Under the pieces are notes generated by a model that ran no database searches, was not told where the DNA came from, and saw only the letters and a list, made by a program, of their open reading frames with translations. A DNA stretch of 64,000 nucleotides from Clostridiaceae bacterium. Its GTDB lineage: Bacteria > Bacillota > Clostridia > Lachnospirales > Lachnospiraceae. The DNA is taken from assembly GCA_009911065.1 (NCBI GenBank), contig QXWR01000007.1:1-64000 (forward strand). The letters are read 5' to 3'. Positions within the stretch are counted from its first letter, which is position 1. Every line of letters begins with the position of its first letter. Both the position numbers and the translations under genes were made by a program. Below are positions 52,693 through 61,204 of the stretch, piece after piece.

Positions 52693-53463
52693 CTATCTTT
52701 CGCTTCCCATATATGCCTTGAGTTTTCGTATGGCAGAGCTGTGAATCTGAGAAATCCGAGGCTCACTGACTTTCATAATCTGCGCAATCTGCCCCATATT
52801 CAGCTCTTCCACATAGTATAAGGAAATCACCATTCGTTCCTTTTCTTTCAGGCTGTTAATGGCCTCCGCCAAAATCTGACGGGACTCTCCCTTCAAATAC
52901 GCCTTCTCTGGCTGGGAATCCGCATCCCCGCTGGAAAGCTGCAAAGACTGGTGTTCCCCCTCGTCATCTGTAATCATATCCAGAGACAACACATTCATCA
53001 TAACGCTCATTCGCTGGAGTTTCCGATACTTTCGAATATCCATGCCCATATAATCTGCAATCTCTTCATCCGAAGGGGAATGATCCTGGCTCCGCTCCAA
53101 AGCAGAGCGGGCATCCTCAATGGCTTTTACCTGTTTGCGGAAATCCCGCGGCATCCAGTCGTTTTTCCGAACCAGGTCAATAATCATCCCGCGGATTCTG
53201 CGGGATATAAAAGTCTCAAACTTATTATCGCGCTCCGGGTCGTATCTGTCAATACCCTTCATGATCGCAATAACACCCTCATTGATAATATCTTCCATCT
53301 GAAGGGTTCCGGCATAGACGTTGCGCATCTGCAATGCAATGGTCTTGACAATATAAAGATGACGAAGCGCAAGCGCCTGCTTTACCTCCAGCTTTCCTTC
53401 CTGCCGGTACAACTCCAGCAGCTCCTCGTTTGTCTTATCCTCTAAATAACTGGGAGGCAGCAT
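52693..53463 (-). CDS. sigD: Flagellar sigma factor SigD/FliA (sigma-28)
   Basis: The 256-residue protein has sigma regions 2 (LYIVKTIALQMRNVYAGTLQMEDIINEGVIAIMKGIDRYD, core-binding and -10 region), 3 (IRKYRKLQRMSVMMNVLSL) and 4 (LKEKERMVISLYYVEELNMGQIAQIMKVSEPRISQIHSSAIRKL, the -35 helix-turn-helix). It directs late flagellar and chemotaxis gene transcription. It lies directly downstream of flhA rather than after the cheABW block as in Bacillus. The start has GGGGGTGAGAGAGGA. Confidence 0.93.
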   Translation of the reverse strand: MLPPSYLEDKTNEELLELYRQEGKLEVKQALALRHLYIVKTIALQMRNVYAGTLQMEDIINEGVIAIMKGIDRYDPERDNKFETFISRRIRGMIIDLVRKNDWMPRDFRKQVKAIEDARSALERSQDHSPSDEEIADYMGMDIRKYRKLQRMSVMMNVLSLDMITDDEGEHQSLQLSSGDADSQPEKAYLKGESRQILAEAINSLKEKERMVISLYYVEELNMGQIAQIMKVSEPRISQIHSSAIRKLKAYMGSER

Positions 53464-53488
53464 TCCTCTCTCACCCCCTTTTCACTGG

Positions 53489-55639
53489 TCAGGCGCCTTT
53501 CTGCCCTGAATTGTCAAGGGTCAGGCTACCAATGGACTGAATCTGCACGTTATTGGATATCTCATTAAAAGACAATACCCTAACATTGGGGTAAAACTGA
53601 TCAATCAACCGGTAAAAATGAACCCGCATCACCTGGGAAGTCAAAATAACCGGACTTTGAGAAAAACCGCTGAACTTCCGAAGCTGCACCGTAATTTGAT
53701 TGATCAAACTCTGAAGTACATCCGGACTTAAAGCAAGATAATATCCTCTCTCTCCCTTGGACAGACAGCCTACCATGGTTCTTTCCAACTCTGCATCCAG
53801 GGTAATCACCTTCATACTGCCGTCTTCACAGTACATCCGGGTAATGGTTCTCTTTAAAGCAGCCCGGATATTCTCAATCATTCCGTCCACATCCTTCACC
53901 GGAAGTCCCGTATCAGAGATGGTCTCAATCATGGTCTCCAAAATGGTCTCCAGATCCTTAATCGGCACACTCTCCTTTAAGAGACTGGTCAAAATTTTCT
54001 GGAACAGACTGTAACTGATCAAATTGGGGAATGCCTCCTCAATCAACTCTGGAGAAGACTTCTTTGTATTCTCAACCAGATGCATAACCTCCTGTCTTGT
54101 AATCAACTCATGGGCATGTTGCTTCACAACCTCTGACAGGTGAGTAACCAAAACGGAAAGAGGGTCAATCACCGTATACCCATAAATCTCAGCCAGTTCC
54201 CGGTCCTCCGGACGAATCCAGCGGCTGGGAATCCCATAAGCCGGTTCAATGGTCTCAATACCATCAATCTCCTTCTCCGGGTTCTCCGGTTCCAAAGCCA
54301 GATAATAATCTACCAAAATCTCGCCCTTGGCCACTTCCTCCCCTTTGATTTTAATACAATACTGATTGGTATTCAATCCTGAGCTGTCCCGCAGCCGGAT
54401 GGAAGGAATGACAAATCCCATGTCCTGGGCATACTGCCGCCGGAATATAATAATCCGGTTAATCAGCCGTCCGCCCACCGACTCATCCACCAAAGGAATC
54501 AGGCTGTAGCCAAACTCCATCTCAATAGCTTCCACTGTAAGAAGGGTGTAAACATTGTTTACATCCTTAAAATACTCTTCTTCGCTGACAGGTTTTGGAG
54601 CCTCCTCCCCATGAGGCGCCTCCGCAGGAGCTGTCTCTCCTCTTGGCTCGGCAGTTCCAGTAAAAGCTCCGCTGCCTGCCATGGCAAGCCCTGGCTCTGC
54701 CTTAATCTGACGGGACAGATAATAGCCTCCTACCACCAGCCCGATAGAAATCATGGCCAGCTGAAGCACTGGCATACCTGGTATCACGGTCAAAATCGCA
54801 ATTACCACGCCGCTCATCATAATGGCTGTGGGCTGTGCCATAAATTGTTTGGACACATCCTCGTTCAGACTTCCCTCAGACACAGCACGGGTAACAATCA
54901 TGCCAGTGGCTGTAGAAATCAAAAGAGAAGGAATCTGTCCTACCAGACCGTCACCCACAGTAGCGATGGAATAGGTGTTTAACACCTCCCCAATGCTGTC
55001 TCCTGACTGAACAATACCAATGATGCTGCCGCCGATTAAGTTAATGGCCGTGGTGATTAAAGACATGACCGAATCACCCTTTACGATCTTGGTGGCACCA
55101 TCCATGGACCCGTAAAAATCCGCTTCCAGCTGGATTTTCTCACGTCTCATTTTGGCTTCCTGCTCATCGATCAGGCCGGAGTTTAAGTCCGCATCAATGG
55201 CCATCTGTTTACCTGGCATAGCATCCAGGGTAAATCTTGCCGCCACCTCAGACACACGCTCCGCGCCCTTGGTGATAACAATAAACTGCATAAGTACGAT
55301 AATCATGTAAATTACCATACCTACAACCACATTTCCCTGAAGCACAAAGTCACCAAAAGCCTGGATGATCTGTCCGGAAGAACCGGAATTACTCAGAATA
55401 TTCCGGGTGGTAGATACATTAATTCCCAGCCGGAACAATGTGGTAATCAACAGTAAAGACGGAAATATAGAAAACTCCAACGGTTCCCGGATCGTCATGG
55501 TAATCACCAGAATCATCAGGGAAAGTGACATATTCAGAATAATTGCCACATCCACCAGTCCCGCTGGAAGCGGAATAATCAACAACAGAATTATGGTAAG
55601 TACAAATAATACGATTGAATAGCTCAATAACTTTTTCAT
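53489..55639 (-). CDS. flhA: FlhA, flagellar type III export gate protein
   Basis: The N-terminal half has about eight transmembrane helices, with the conserved FHIPEP-type segments ERVSEVAARFTLDAMPGKQMAIDADLN and SLITTAINLIGGSIIGIVQ. A Gly/Ala/Pro-rich linker (about residues 325-355) leads to the cytoplasmic domain with VTHLSEVVKQHAHELITRQEV, the substrate-binding region. At 716 residues it is typical. I chose MKKLLSYS, six bases after GGAG; four codons more are possible. It follows flhB. Confidence 0.95.
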   Translation of the reverse strand: MKKLLSYSIVLFVLTIILLLIIPLPAGLVDVAIILNMSLSLMILVITMTIREPLEFSIFPSLLLITTLFRLGINVSTTRNILSNSGSSGQIIQAFGDFVLQGNVVVGMVIYMIIVLMQFIVITKGAERVSEVAARFTLDAMPGKQMAIDADLNSGLIDEQEAKMRREKIQLEADFYGSMDGATKIVKGDSVMSLITTAINLIGGSIIGIVQSGDSIGEVLNTYSIATVGDGLVGQIPSLLISTATGMIVTRAVSEGSLNEDVSKQFMAQPTAIMMSGVVIAILTVIPGMPVLQLAMISIGLVVGGYYLSRQIKAEPGLAMAGSGAFTGTAEPRGETAPAEAPHGEEAPKPVSEEEYFKDVNNVYTLLTVEAIEMEFGYSLIPLVDESVGGRLINRIIIFRRQYAQDMGFVIPSIRLRDSSGLNTNQYCIKIKGEEVAKGEILVDYYLALEPENPEKEIDGIETIEPAYGIPSRWIRPEDRELAEIYGYTVIDPLSVLVTHLSEVVKQHAHELITRQEVMHLVENTKKSSPELIEEAFPNLISYSLFQKILTSLLKESVPIKDLETILETMIETISDTGLPVKDVDGMIENIRAALKRTITRMYCEDGSMKVITLDAELERTMVGCLSKGERGYYLALSPDVLQSLINQITVQLRKFSGFSQSPVILTSQVMRVHFYRLIDQFYPNVRVLSFNEISNNVQIQSIGSLTLDNSGQKGA

Positions 55640-55681
55640 GTAAAACTCCATCCATCCATCTGAAATATGATGCCATATCCA

Positions 55682-56764
55682 CTATTGGAGCAGATCCTCC
55701 CTGTGGCTTTCCCGATAAATATACACCAGGATTTCTGCCACTGCCCCGTAAAACTCCGCCGGAATCTCCCGGTCAATCTCACAGGAAGCATAAAGCGCTC
55801 TTGCCAGAGGACGATCCTCCATCACAAACACACCATTTTCCTCACCAATACGCACAATACGCAGAGCCACATGATCCTGCCCTTTTGCAAGAACCACCGG
55901 CGCCCCATGTTTATCCGGGTCATATTTTAACGCCACAGCAAAATGAGTCGGGTTCCTTATAATTACATCCGCCTCCGGAACTTTCTGCATCATCCGGCTT
56001 AAATGCATCTGCCGCTGAACCTTCCGGATTCTTCCCTTAATCTCAGGACTTCCCTCTGTGTTTTTGTATTCGTCCTTTACCTCCTGCTTTGTCATCTTTA
56101 AGTTATTCTCGTAGTCCCACCGCTGATAGAGGTAATCAAAAAACGCCACCACCGTAAATACCAGACAGACTTTCATCACCAGTTCAAACACCAGCTCCAA
56201 GGTCCGGATGGCTGAAGTGTAAACCGGCATATCCAGCATCTGCGCCACAACAATCAAATCTGTTTTTAAAAGATTAAATAAAAGTGCAATCAAAAGGCTG
56301 ATCTTAATCAGATTCTTTGCCAAATCCACCAGCTTTTTAATTCCAAACATTCGCTTAATACCACTAATGGGATTAAACTTGCTAAGTTTGGGCTTTAAAG
56401 GCTGCATGGTAAAATTAAAACGGGTCTGAACCCCATGGGAAATAATCCCAAGCACTACGGAAGCCATCAAAACTGGAAGAGAACATTTGATGATTGCAAC
56501 CACCATATAAATATAAATATGAGGCGGTTTGGAAAAAGGCTCCGGATCTCTTACCAGTGTAAAAAAATAAACCATACAGTCCCGTATGGTTACATACAGG
56601 AGCGGAATCATCAGCTTAATCATCCAGAACACGCCGAACAGCATTACAACTGTCACCGCATCCTTACTTTGGAATAAATTCCCTTCTTTTCGGGCGTCAT
56701 TCCGCCGTTTACTGGTTGGCTGCTCAGTCTTTTCCTGTCCATTCGACTCTGCCAAGCCTACCAC
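55682..56764 (-). CDS. flhB: FlhB, flagellar export gate protein and substrate-specificity switch
   Basis: The N-terminal GQEKTEQPTSKRRNDARKEGN is the signature of FlhB, followed by four transmembrane helices and the cytoplasmic domain containing the autocleavage motif NPTH in VIIRNPTHFAVALKYD. It is about 360 residues. The start could be GTG at 56764 (AAGGA five bases upstream) or the TTG at 56755 (GGGAG eight bases upstream), which gives the usual M-A-E-S opening. It follows fliR. Confidence 0.94.
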   Translation of the reverse strand: MVGLAESNGQEKTEQPTSKRRNDARKEGNLFQSKDAVTVVMLFGVFWMIKLMIPLLYVTIRDCMVYFFTLVRDPEPFSKPPHIYIYMVVAIIKCSLPVLMASVVLGIISHGVQTRFNFTMQPLKPKLSKFNPISGIKRMFGIKKLVDLAKNLIKISLLIALLFNLLKTDLIVVAQMLDMPVYTSAIRTLELVFELVMKVCLVFTVVAFFDYLYQRWDYENNLKMTKQEVKDEYKNTEGSPEIKGRIRKVQRQMHLSRMMQKVPEADVIIRNPTHFAVALKYDPDKHGAPVVLAKGQDHVALRIVRIGEENGVFVMEDRPLARALYASCEIDREIPAEFYGAVAEILVYIYRESHREDLLQ

Positions 56765-56787
56765 TCCCTTCCTTTACCTGTATGGCT

Positions 56788-57540
56788 TCAGCCCATCAAA
56801 CCGATCAAACGCTGTATATACACAAAAAAATTATCAATCATCTTGTAGACCTGCACCGAAAACGGGCTGAACATATAGAGCAGCATCAACAGTCCCACAA
56901 TAATCTTAAGCTGAAAATTCACCGCAAACACATTGATCTGAGGAATCATTCGCATGAGAATCCCCATGGCTGCCTCTGTCACCAGCTCCATAGCAATCAA
57001 AGGAAATGCAAACTGAAATCCGGCTGCCACATTAGCAGTAAAAATCTCCAGCATCAAATCCGAAAGCTCAGGACGAATCACCACTTCTCCAAAAGGAATC
57101 AGTCTGGCTGATGCAAAGAACAAAGCAATCAGCCGCACATGGCCATCCATGGCAAGAAACATCAAGGATACAAAAGCATAATAAATTCCGGAAGTAATGG
57201 TCATCTGAGTATGATACTGAGGGTCATATACCTGCGCCATGGAAAGACCCATATTGTGGTCCATGATTGCCGAGGCAAACCGAATCACCACAAACATCAG
57301 TTCCATGGAAAATCCCAGCACAAACCCCACAAAAAGCTCTTTTACCAACATTACCCCATATTCCAGCATTCCGGACGGCGGATGGGCAAGGGTGCCGTCC
57401 ACCCCCATATAAAGCATCAGAGAAAGCACAAAGATAAGCGCTCCCTTAGCCGGATTCGGAAAATTGGTTCTTCCAAGAAGAGGATTAAATATAATCGCTC
57501 CGCTCATCCGCATGAATATCAGGGAAAACAGGATAAACAT
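56788..57540 (-). CDS. fliR: FliR, flagellar export gate protein
   Basis: The protein has six hydrophobic segments in 250 residues, with the conserved FMRMSGAIIFNPLLG near the N-terminus and ELFVGFVLGFSMELMFVVIRFASAIMDHNMGL in the middle. It forms the export gate with FliP and FliQ. Its ribosome-binding site (GGAGG) lies within the end of fliQ. Confidence 0.94.
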   Translation of the reverse strand: MFILFSLIFMRMSGAIIFNPLLGRTNFPNPAKGALIFVLSLMLYMGVDGTLAHPPSGMLEYGVMLVKELFVGFVLGFSMELMFVVIRFASAIMDHNMGLSMAQVYDPQYHTQMTITSGIYYAFVSLMFLAMDGHVRLIALFFASARLIPFGEVVIRPELSDLMLEIFTANVAAGFQFAFPLIAMELVTEAAMGILMRMIPQINVFAVNFQLKIIVGLLMLLYMFSPFSVQVYKMIDNFFVYIQRLIGLMG

Positions 57541-57546
57541 GAGCCA

Positions 57547-57810
57547 TCAGCCTCCTGTCATCAATCCGACCATCTGCCTTAAAAAGTCCTGCAGCATAAC
57601 CAGAATACTGCTTCCTAAAAATCCCATTACAGCCAGGATGGAAAGAAACTTGGGTACAAAGGTCAATGTCTGTTCATTAATCTGTGTAGCTGCCTGGAAA
57701 ATGGCAATAATCACGCCCACCACCATGCTAACAAGCAAAAACGGCATGGTCAGACGCACTGCCATCTGGAATGTAATATACATAATATCCAGAATCTCCA
57801 AATCCGACAT
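57547..57810 (-). CDS. fliQ: FliQ, flagellar export gate protein
   Basis: This 87-residue protein has two transmembrane helices and the conserved segment LLVSMVVGVIIAIFQAATQINEQTLTFVPK. I chose MSDLEILD, with AAAGGAG eight bases upstream; an ATG at 57843 overlaps the fliP stop as TGATG but would add 11 residues not seen in the family. Confidence 0.93.
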   Translation of the reverse strand: MSDLEILDIMYITFQMAVRLTMPFLLVSMVVGVIIAIFQAATQINEQTLTFVPKFLSILAVMGFLGSSILVMLQDFLRQMVGLMTGG

Positions 57811-57842
57811 ATCTCTCTCCTTTCTCCCATCAACCTCACGCA

Positions 57843-58499
57843 TCAGCGGAAGCTGGAAACAATACTGGAAAACATCAGCTCCCAGCCGTCTACAGTCACA
57901 AAAAGCAAAAGCTTAAACGGCATGGAAATCATAGCAGGAGGCAGCATTACCATACCCATAGACATCAGCGTAGTAGACACAATAATATCCACCAGCAAAA
58001 AAGGAAGGTAAATCAGAAACCCTGCTGTAAAACCAGTTTTTAGTTCACTGGTCATAAAAGCAGGAACCACCACCGTTAAAGGATAGTCCTCCGGATTCTC
58101 CCGAAGCTCGGTTCCTGACAGACGGATAAACGTTTCCATTGTATTGATCTCCGTATTCCGGAGCATAAATTCCTTCAAGGGAACTGCCATCTGTTCCAGA
58201 GCCTCCTCCTGGGAAATCTCTCCCCGGAGATAAGGTTGATATGCCTCCTCGTTAATCCGGTCAATCACCGGACTCATAATATATAAAGTTAAAAATAACG
58301 CAACACCGACCAATACCATATTTGGCGGCGCCTGTTGGACACCCATGGCATTTCGTGTAAAAGACAAAATAATGATGGTTCTGGTAAAAGAAGTCATCAT
58401 TATGATAATGGAAGGAAGCAGTGCCGCAAGAGTCAGCATAAATATCACTTCCAGGGTAGGCACATTCCCGCCATTCAGCTGTGTCAGCAGGTCATTCAT
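57843..58499 (-). CDS. fliP: FliP, flagellar export gate protein
   Basis: The family signature segments are present: LLPSIIIMMTSFTRTIIILSFTRNAMG, QQAPPNMVLVGVALFLTLYIM and FLIYLPFLLVDIIVSTTLMSMGMVML. The protein is 218 residues, shorter than usual (about 245-260) because it begins MNDLLTQLNGGN and lacks the N-terminal signal peptide of many FliP proteins. The start is supported by GGGAGGAAAACC. The longer open frame to 58577 overlaps fliO and has no site. Confidence 0.92.
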   Translation of the reverse strand: MNDLLTQLNGGNVPTLEVIFMLTLAALLPSIIIMMTSFTRTIIILSFTRNAMGVQQAPPNMVLVGVALFLTLYIMSPVIDRINEEAYQPYLRGEISQEEALEQMAVPLKEFMLRNTEINTMETFIRLSGTELRENPEDYPLTVVVPAFMTSELKTGFTAGFLIYLPFLLVDIIVSTTLMSMGMVMLPPAMISMPFKLLLFVTVDGWELMFSSIVSSFR

Positions 58500-58536
58500 G
58501 GTTTTCCTCCCGCCATCTTTCTTATCAGCAGTTTTC

Positions 58537-58956
58537 TCATGATTTTCCTCCCCTTTTCTCCTGCCAGGACTCCACACGTTCTTTCAACAATTCTGCAAAA
58601 GAAGTTGCGGTCCCAACAGACGGCTGCGACGGTCCCGTCGCCTGAAAATCCCCCTCCACTTTGGACAAGAACTGGATTCCTGCCGGACTGACGCCCACCA
58701 GAATGTATTCCTCTCCCACTTTCAAAAGAAGAATTTTCTGATTTTGCCCCACCTGGATTTGTTCAATCAGACAGATATTGCCTCCAAAGCCAGAGGTCTT
58801 CACCCACTGTTTTCCTAACAGCCGGCTGCACCACCAGGCCAGGACCAGCACTGCCCCTACGGTCAGCACCGCACGAAACAGGGATAAACTCTCCATTGCC
58901 GCAGGCTTTCCCATAGTCAGCGCTGTCTGAAATAACCATAATCCATTCATCATCAC
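58537..58956 (-). CDS. fliO: FliO/FliZ-type flagellar biosynthesis protein
   Basis: The 139-residue protein has one hydrophobic helix (SLFRAVLTVGAVLVLAWWCSRLLG) and a small cytoplasmic domain (IEQIQVGQNQKILLLKVGEEYILVGVS) typical of FliO, which helps FliP assemble. The start overlaps the fliY stop as ATGA. Position before fliP confirms the call. Confidence 0.85.
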   Translation of the reverse strand: MMMNGLWLFQTALTMGKPAAMESLSLFRAVLTVGAVLVLAWWCSRLLGKQWVKTSGFGGNICLIEQIQVGQNQKILLLKVGEEYILVGVSPAGIQFLSKVEGDFQATGPSQPSVGTATSFAELLKERVESWQEKRGGKS

Positions 58957-60266
58957 AGACTTTCCGGATGAAGCTCTCTGGATACGATTTCTGTAATACG
59001 GATACCAAAGTTATCCTCAACCACCACGATATCGCCTCTTGCGATACACTGGCCATTGACAAACAGATCTACCTGTTCTCCAGCCATCTTGTCCAGAACC
59101 ACCAAAGTTCCCTGAGTAAATTCCAGAATATCCCGTACCAGACGTTTTGTCCGGCCGATTTCCACGGAAATTTCCAAAGGCACTTTCATCAGCATCTCCT
59201 GATTTGCCTTATCCTCATCTCCATCACTCTCAATATCATGCATTTCCGGAGACGTAAGAGGACGGATAATGGAACTGCTTCCACCAGAAGACGAGCGGTC
59301 CGATGACTTTGTATTTTTCATCATCTCCATCATCTGCATTTGGGTCTGCTGCATCTGATTGAGAAGCTGAATCATCATAGGGTCTGCCCCCGCAGGAGGA
59401 TAAGCATAATATGGCGCCTGCGGCATTCCCTGCATAGCTGCCGGGTCCGGCGCTGGCATCATTGCTGGCGCTGGCATTGGCTGGGGCGTCGGCGCAGGAG
59501 CAGGCATCGGCTGGGGAGCTGGCGCTGGCTGCGGAGCCGGACTTGGTTCTGGCGCAGGCGCTGGAGCCGGTTGTGGAGCCGGACTTGGTTCCGGTGCTGG
59601 CGCGGGTTGCGGCGCAGGAGCAGGTTCCGGTTCTGGCGCAGCCGCTGGCGCTGGTTCATCACTCACTGCAATAGAATCTGCAAACGGCTCCAAAAGTCTC
59701 TTTGCCAGTTTTTCCGGCATGATGTTCATAAATTCGCTGTTCAGCTTTCCCTCAATTTCCAGACGGAACCGAACAATCACCATGCCTGCATCTTCTGTAA
59801 AATATTTATTTTTAAATTCCTCCGGCTCACCGATCTCAAAAGACCTCGGTGTGGAGATATTGACAATGGTTCCCAAAAACTCCGACAAAGCCGTAGCAGA
59901 AGAACCCATCATCTGATTCATAACCTCGCAGATGGCGCTGACATATAACTCGTCGTCCATCTCAAAGGAATCTTCGGACAAATCCTGCCCCATCATGGTT
60001 CCCACAATAATCCGGATATCCTCCTTGCGGAACATCATAATGTTCGTACCGTCCAATCCCTCGACGTAAGAGATTTCCACGCCGATTGCCGGTTCCAACC
60101 GTTTAAATTCGAACTCTTCACGGGTCTGTACCAGCACCACAGGCGTTGTAATATTTACCTTTGTGCCCAGCATCGTGGAAACTGCCGTCGCCGAGGCGCC
60201 AAGGCTGATATTCATAATCTCGCCTATGGCGTCCAGTTCCATGTCATTAAAGCTGCTAGCGCCCAT
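58953..60266 (-). CDS. fliY: FliY, flagellar switch protein with CheC and FliN domains and a long Pro-Ala linker
   Basis: Residues 1-200 carry two CheC-type phosphatase sites, both with the E-x2-N core: GEIMNISLGASATAV and ICEVMNQMMGSSATAL. A roughly 75-residue linker of almost only P, A, E, Q and M follows. After an M/Q-rich stretch and a Ser-rich segment, the C-terminal 85 residues are a FliN/SpoA domain (VPLEISVEIGRTKRLVRDIL, GEQVDLFVNGQCIARGDIVVV). FliY is part of the C ring and hydrolyses CheY-P. It is 437 residues and lies between flgC and fliO. Confidence 0.94.
   Translation of the reverse strand: MGASSFNDMELDAIGEIMNISLGASATAVSTMLGTKVNITTPVVLVQTREEFEFKRLEPAIGVEISYVEGLDGTNIMMFRKEDIRIIVGTMMGQDLSEDSFEMDDELYVSAICEVMNQMMGSSATALSEFLGTIVNISTPRSFEIGEPEEFKNKYFTEDAGMVIVRFRLEIEGKLNSEFMNIMPEKLAKRLLEPFADSIAVSDEPAPAAAPEPEPAPAPQPAPAPEPSPAPQPAPAPAPEPSPAPQPAPAPQPMPAPAPTPQPMPAPAMMPAPDPAAMQGMPQAPYYAYPPAGADPMMIQLLNQMQQTQMQMMEMMKNTKSSDRSSSGGSSSIIRPLTSPEMHDIESDGDEDKANQEMLMKVPLEISVEIGRTKRLVRDILEFTQGTLVVLDKMAGEQVDLFVNGQCIARGDIVVVEDNFGIRITEIVSRELHPESL
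59462..59665. repeat. Pro-Ala repeats inside fliY
   Basis: Short GC-rich repeats around GGCGCTGG/GGAGCCGG encode an alternating Pro-Ala/Glu/Gln linker. The antisense strand reads as Arg/Trp-rich frames that are not genes. Confidence 0.75.
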
Positions 60267-60310
60267 TCCTTTTCAATCTCCTTTTATCAATTTTTTTTAC
60301 TGCGCGGAAT

Positions 60311-60760
60311 TTACTTTCCAATTTCCAGCGCTTTCTGCGCCATCAGCTTCATTGCGTTCAACGCTGTCACATTGGCCTCATAAGACCTGGTGGCAGACAT
60401 GCTGTCCACCGTCTCCTTCAGCAAATCTACATTAGGCATGGTCACAAAACCATTTTCATCCGCATCCGGATGTCCTGGATTGTACACCTGCTTCATCTCC
60501 CTGTCGTCCTCAATGATCCCTGCCACCCGGACTCCTGCATTCCGGCCTGAAAAACCCTTTCCTGCCGAAGCATTTTTAAGGGCTTCCCGGAAAGAATTTG
60601 CCCCAAAACTTTCAAAGAGCACATCTTTCCTGCGGTATGCGCCGCCTCTCTCGGTTCTGGTCGTATCTATATTGGCAATATTCTCTGCCGCAATATCCAT
60701 CCGGATACGTTGGGCGCTCAGAGCAGACGCACTGATGTCAAACGAACTTAGAAAAGCCAT
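60311..60760 (-). CDS. flgC: FlgC, flagellar proximal rod protein, out of its usual place
   Basis: The N-terminal SALSAQRIRMDIAAENIANIDTTRTERGGAYRRKDVLF and the C-terminal YNPGHPDADENGFVTMPNVDLLKETVDSMSATRSYEANVTALN (both parted across the protein) are typical FlgC sequence. It is 149 residues. It normally lies in flgB-flgC-fliE; here it sits alone between cheY and fliY. flgB and fliE are not in the window. The start has GGAGGAGAGAAAG. Confidence 0.92.
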   Translation of the reverse strand: MAFLSSFDISASALSAQRIRMDIAAENIANIDTTRTERGGAYRRKDVLFESFGANSFREALKNASAGKGFSGRNAGVRVAGIIEDDREMKQVYNPGHPDADENGFVTMPNVDLLKETVDSMSATRSYEANVTALNAMKLMAQKALEIGK

Positions 60761-60782
60761 CTTTCTCTCCTCCTGCCCGGTA

Positions 60783-61145
60783 TTATTGTCCTAAAATCGT
60801 ATTTACAGTCTGAACGATACGGTCTGCATTAAAAGGTTTTACGATGAAGTCTTTTGCACCGGATTTGATCGCATCCACTACCATTCCTTCCTGACCCATG
60901 GCAGTACACATAACAATCTTTGCATCTGGATGGCTCTCCCGGATTTTCTTTAAAGCCTGCAGTCCATCCATATTCGGCATGGTAATATCCATAATTACCA
61001 TATCCGGATTCTCTTCATCATATTTCTTCACTGCTTCTGCCCCGTCCTGAGCTTCTACGAAATTATCATACCCGCTTTTGGTCAGAGCATTCTTAACCAT
61101 CATCCTCATAAACGCGGCGTCATCAACCAACATAATCTTAGCCAT
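60783..61145 (-). CDS. cheY: CheY, chemotaxis response regulator
   Basis: This single receiver domain of 120 residues has acidic pocket D8-D9 (LVDDAAFMR), phosphorylated D53 (IMDITMPNMDG) and the K in FIVKPFN. It binds FliM when phosphorylated. The gene lies between fliM and flgC, and a short GTTGC/GCAAC hairpin is visible just upstream, between the fliM stop and the cheY start. Confidence 0.95.
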   Translation of the reverse strand: MAKIMLVDDAAFMRMMVKNALTKSGYDNFVEAQDGAEAVKKYDEENPDMVIMDITMPNMDGLQALKKIRESHPDAKIVMCTAMGQEGMVVDAIKSGAKDFIVKPFNADRIVQTVNTILGQ

Positions 61146-61204
61146 TGTGTTCCCCTCTCTTTTTTAAATAATATATATGATGTTGCCAATACAGCAACCT
61201 CCTA

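Noticed and set aside
59460-59665. Possible CRISPR-like array
   Set aside because: The repeats are short, adjacent and in frame with a protein linker, with no unique spacers between them.
59340-59948. Arg/Trp-rich + strand open frame opposite fliY
   Set aside because: It is the antisense of the Pro-Ala linker repeats, has no ribosome-binding site, and fliY is strongly supported on the other strand.
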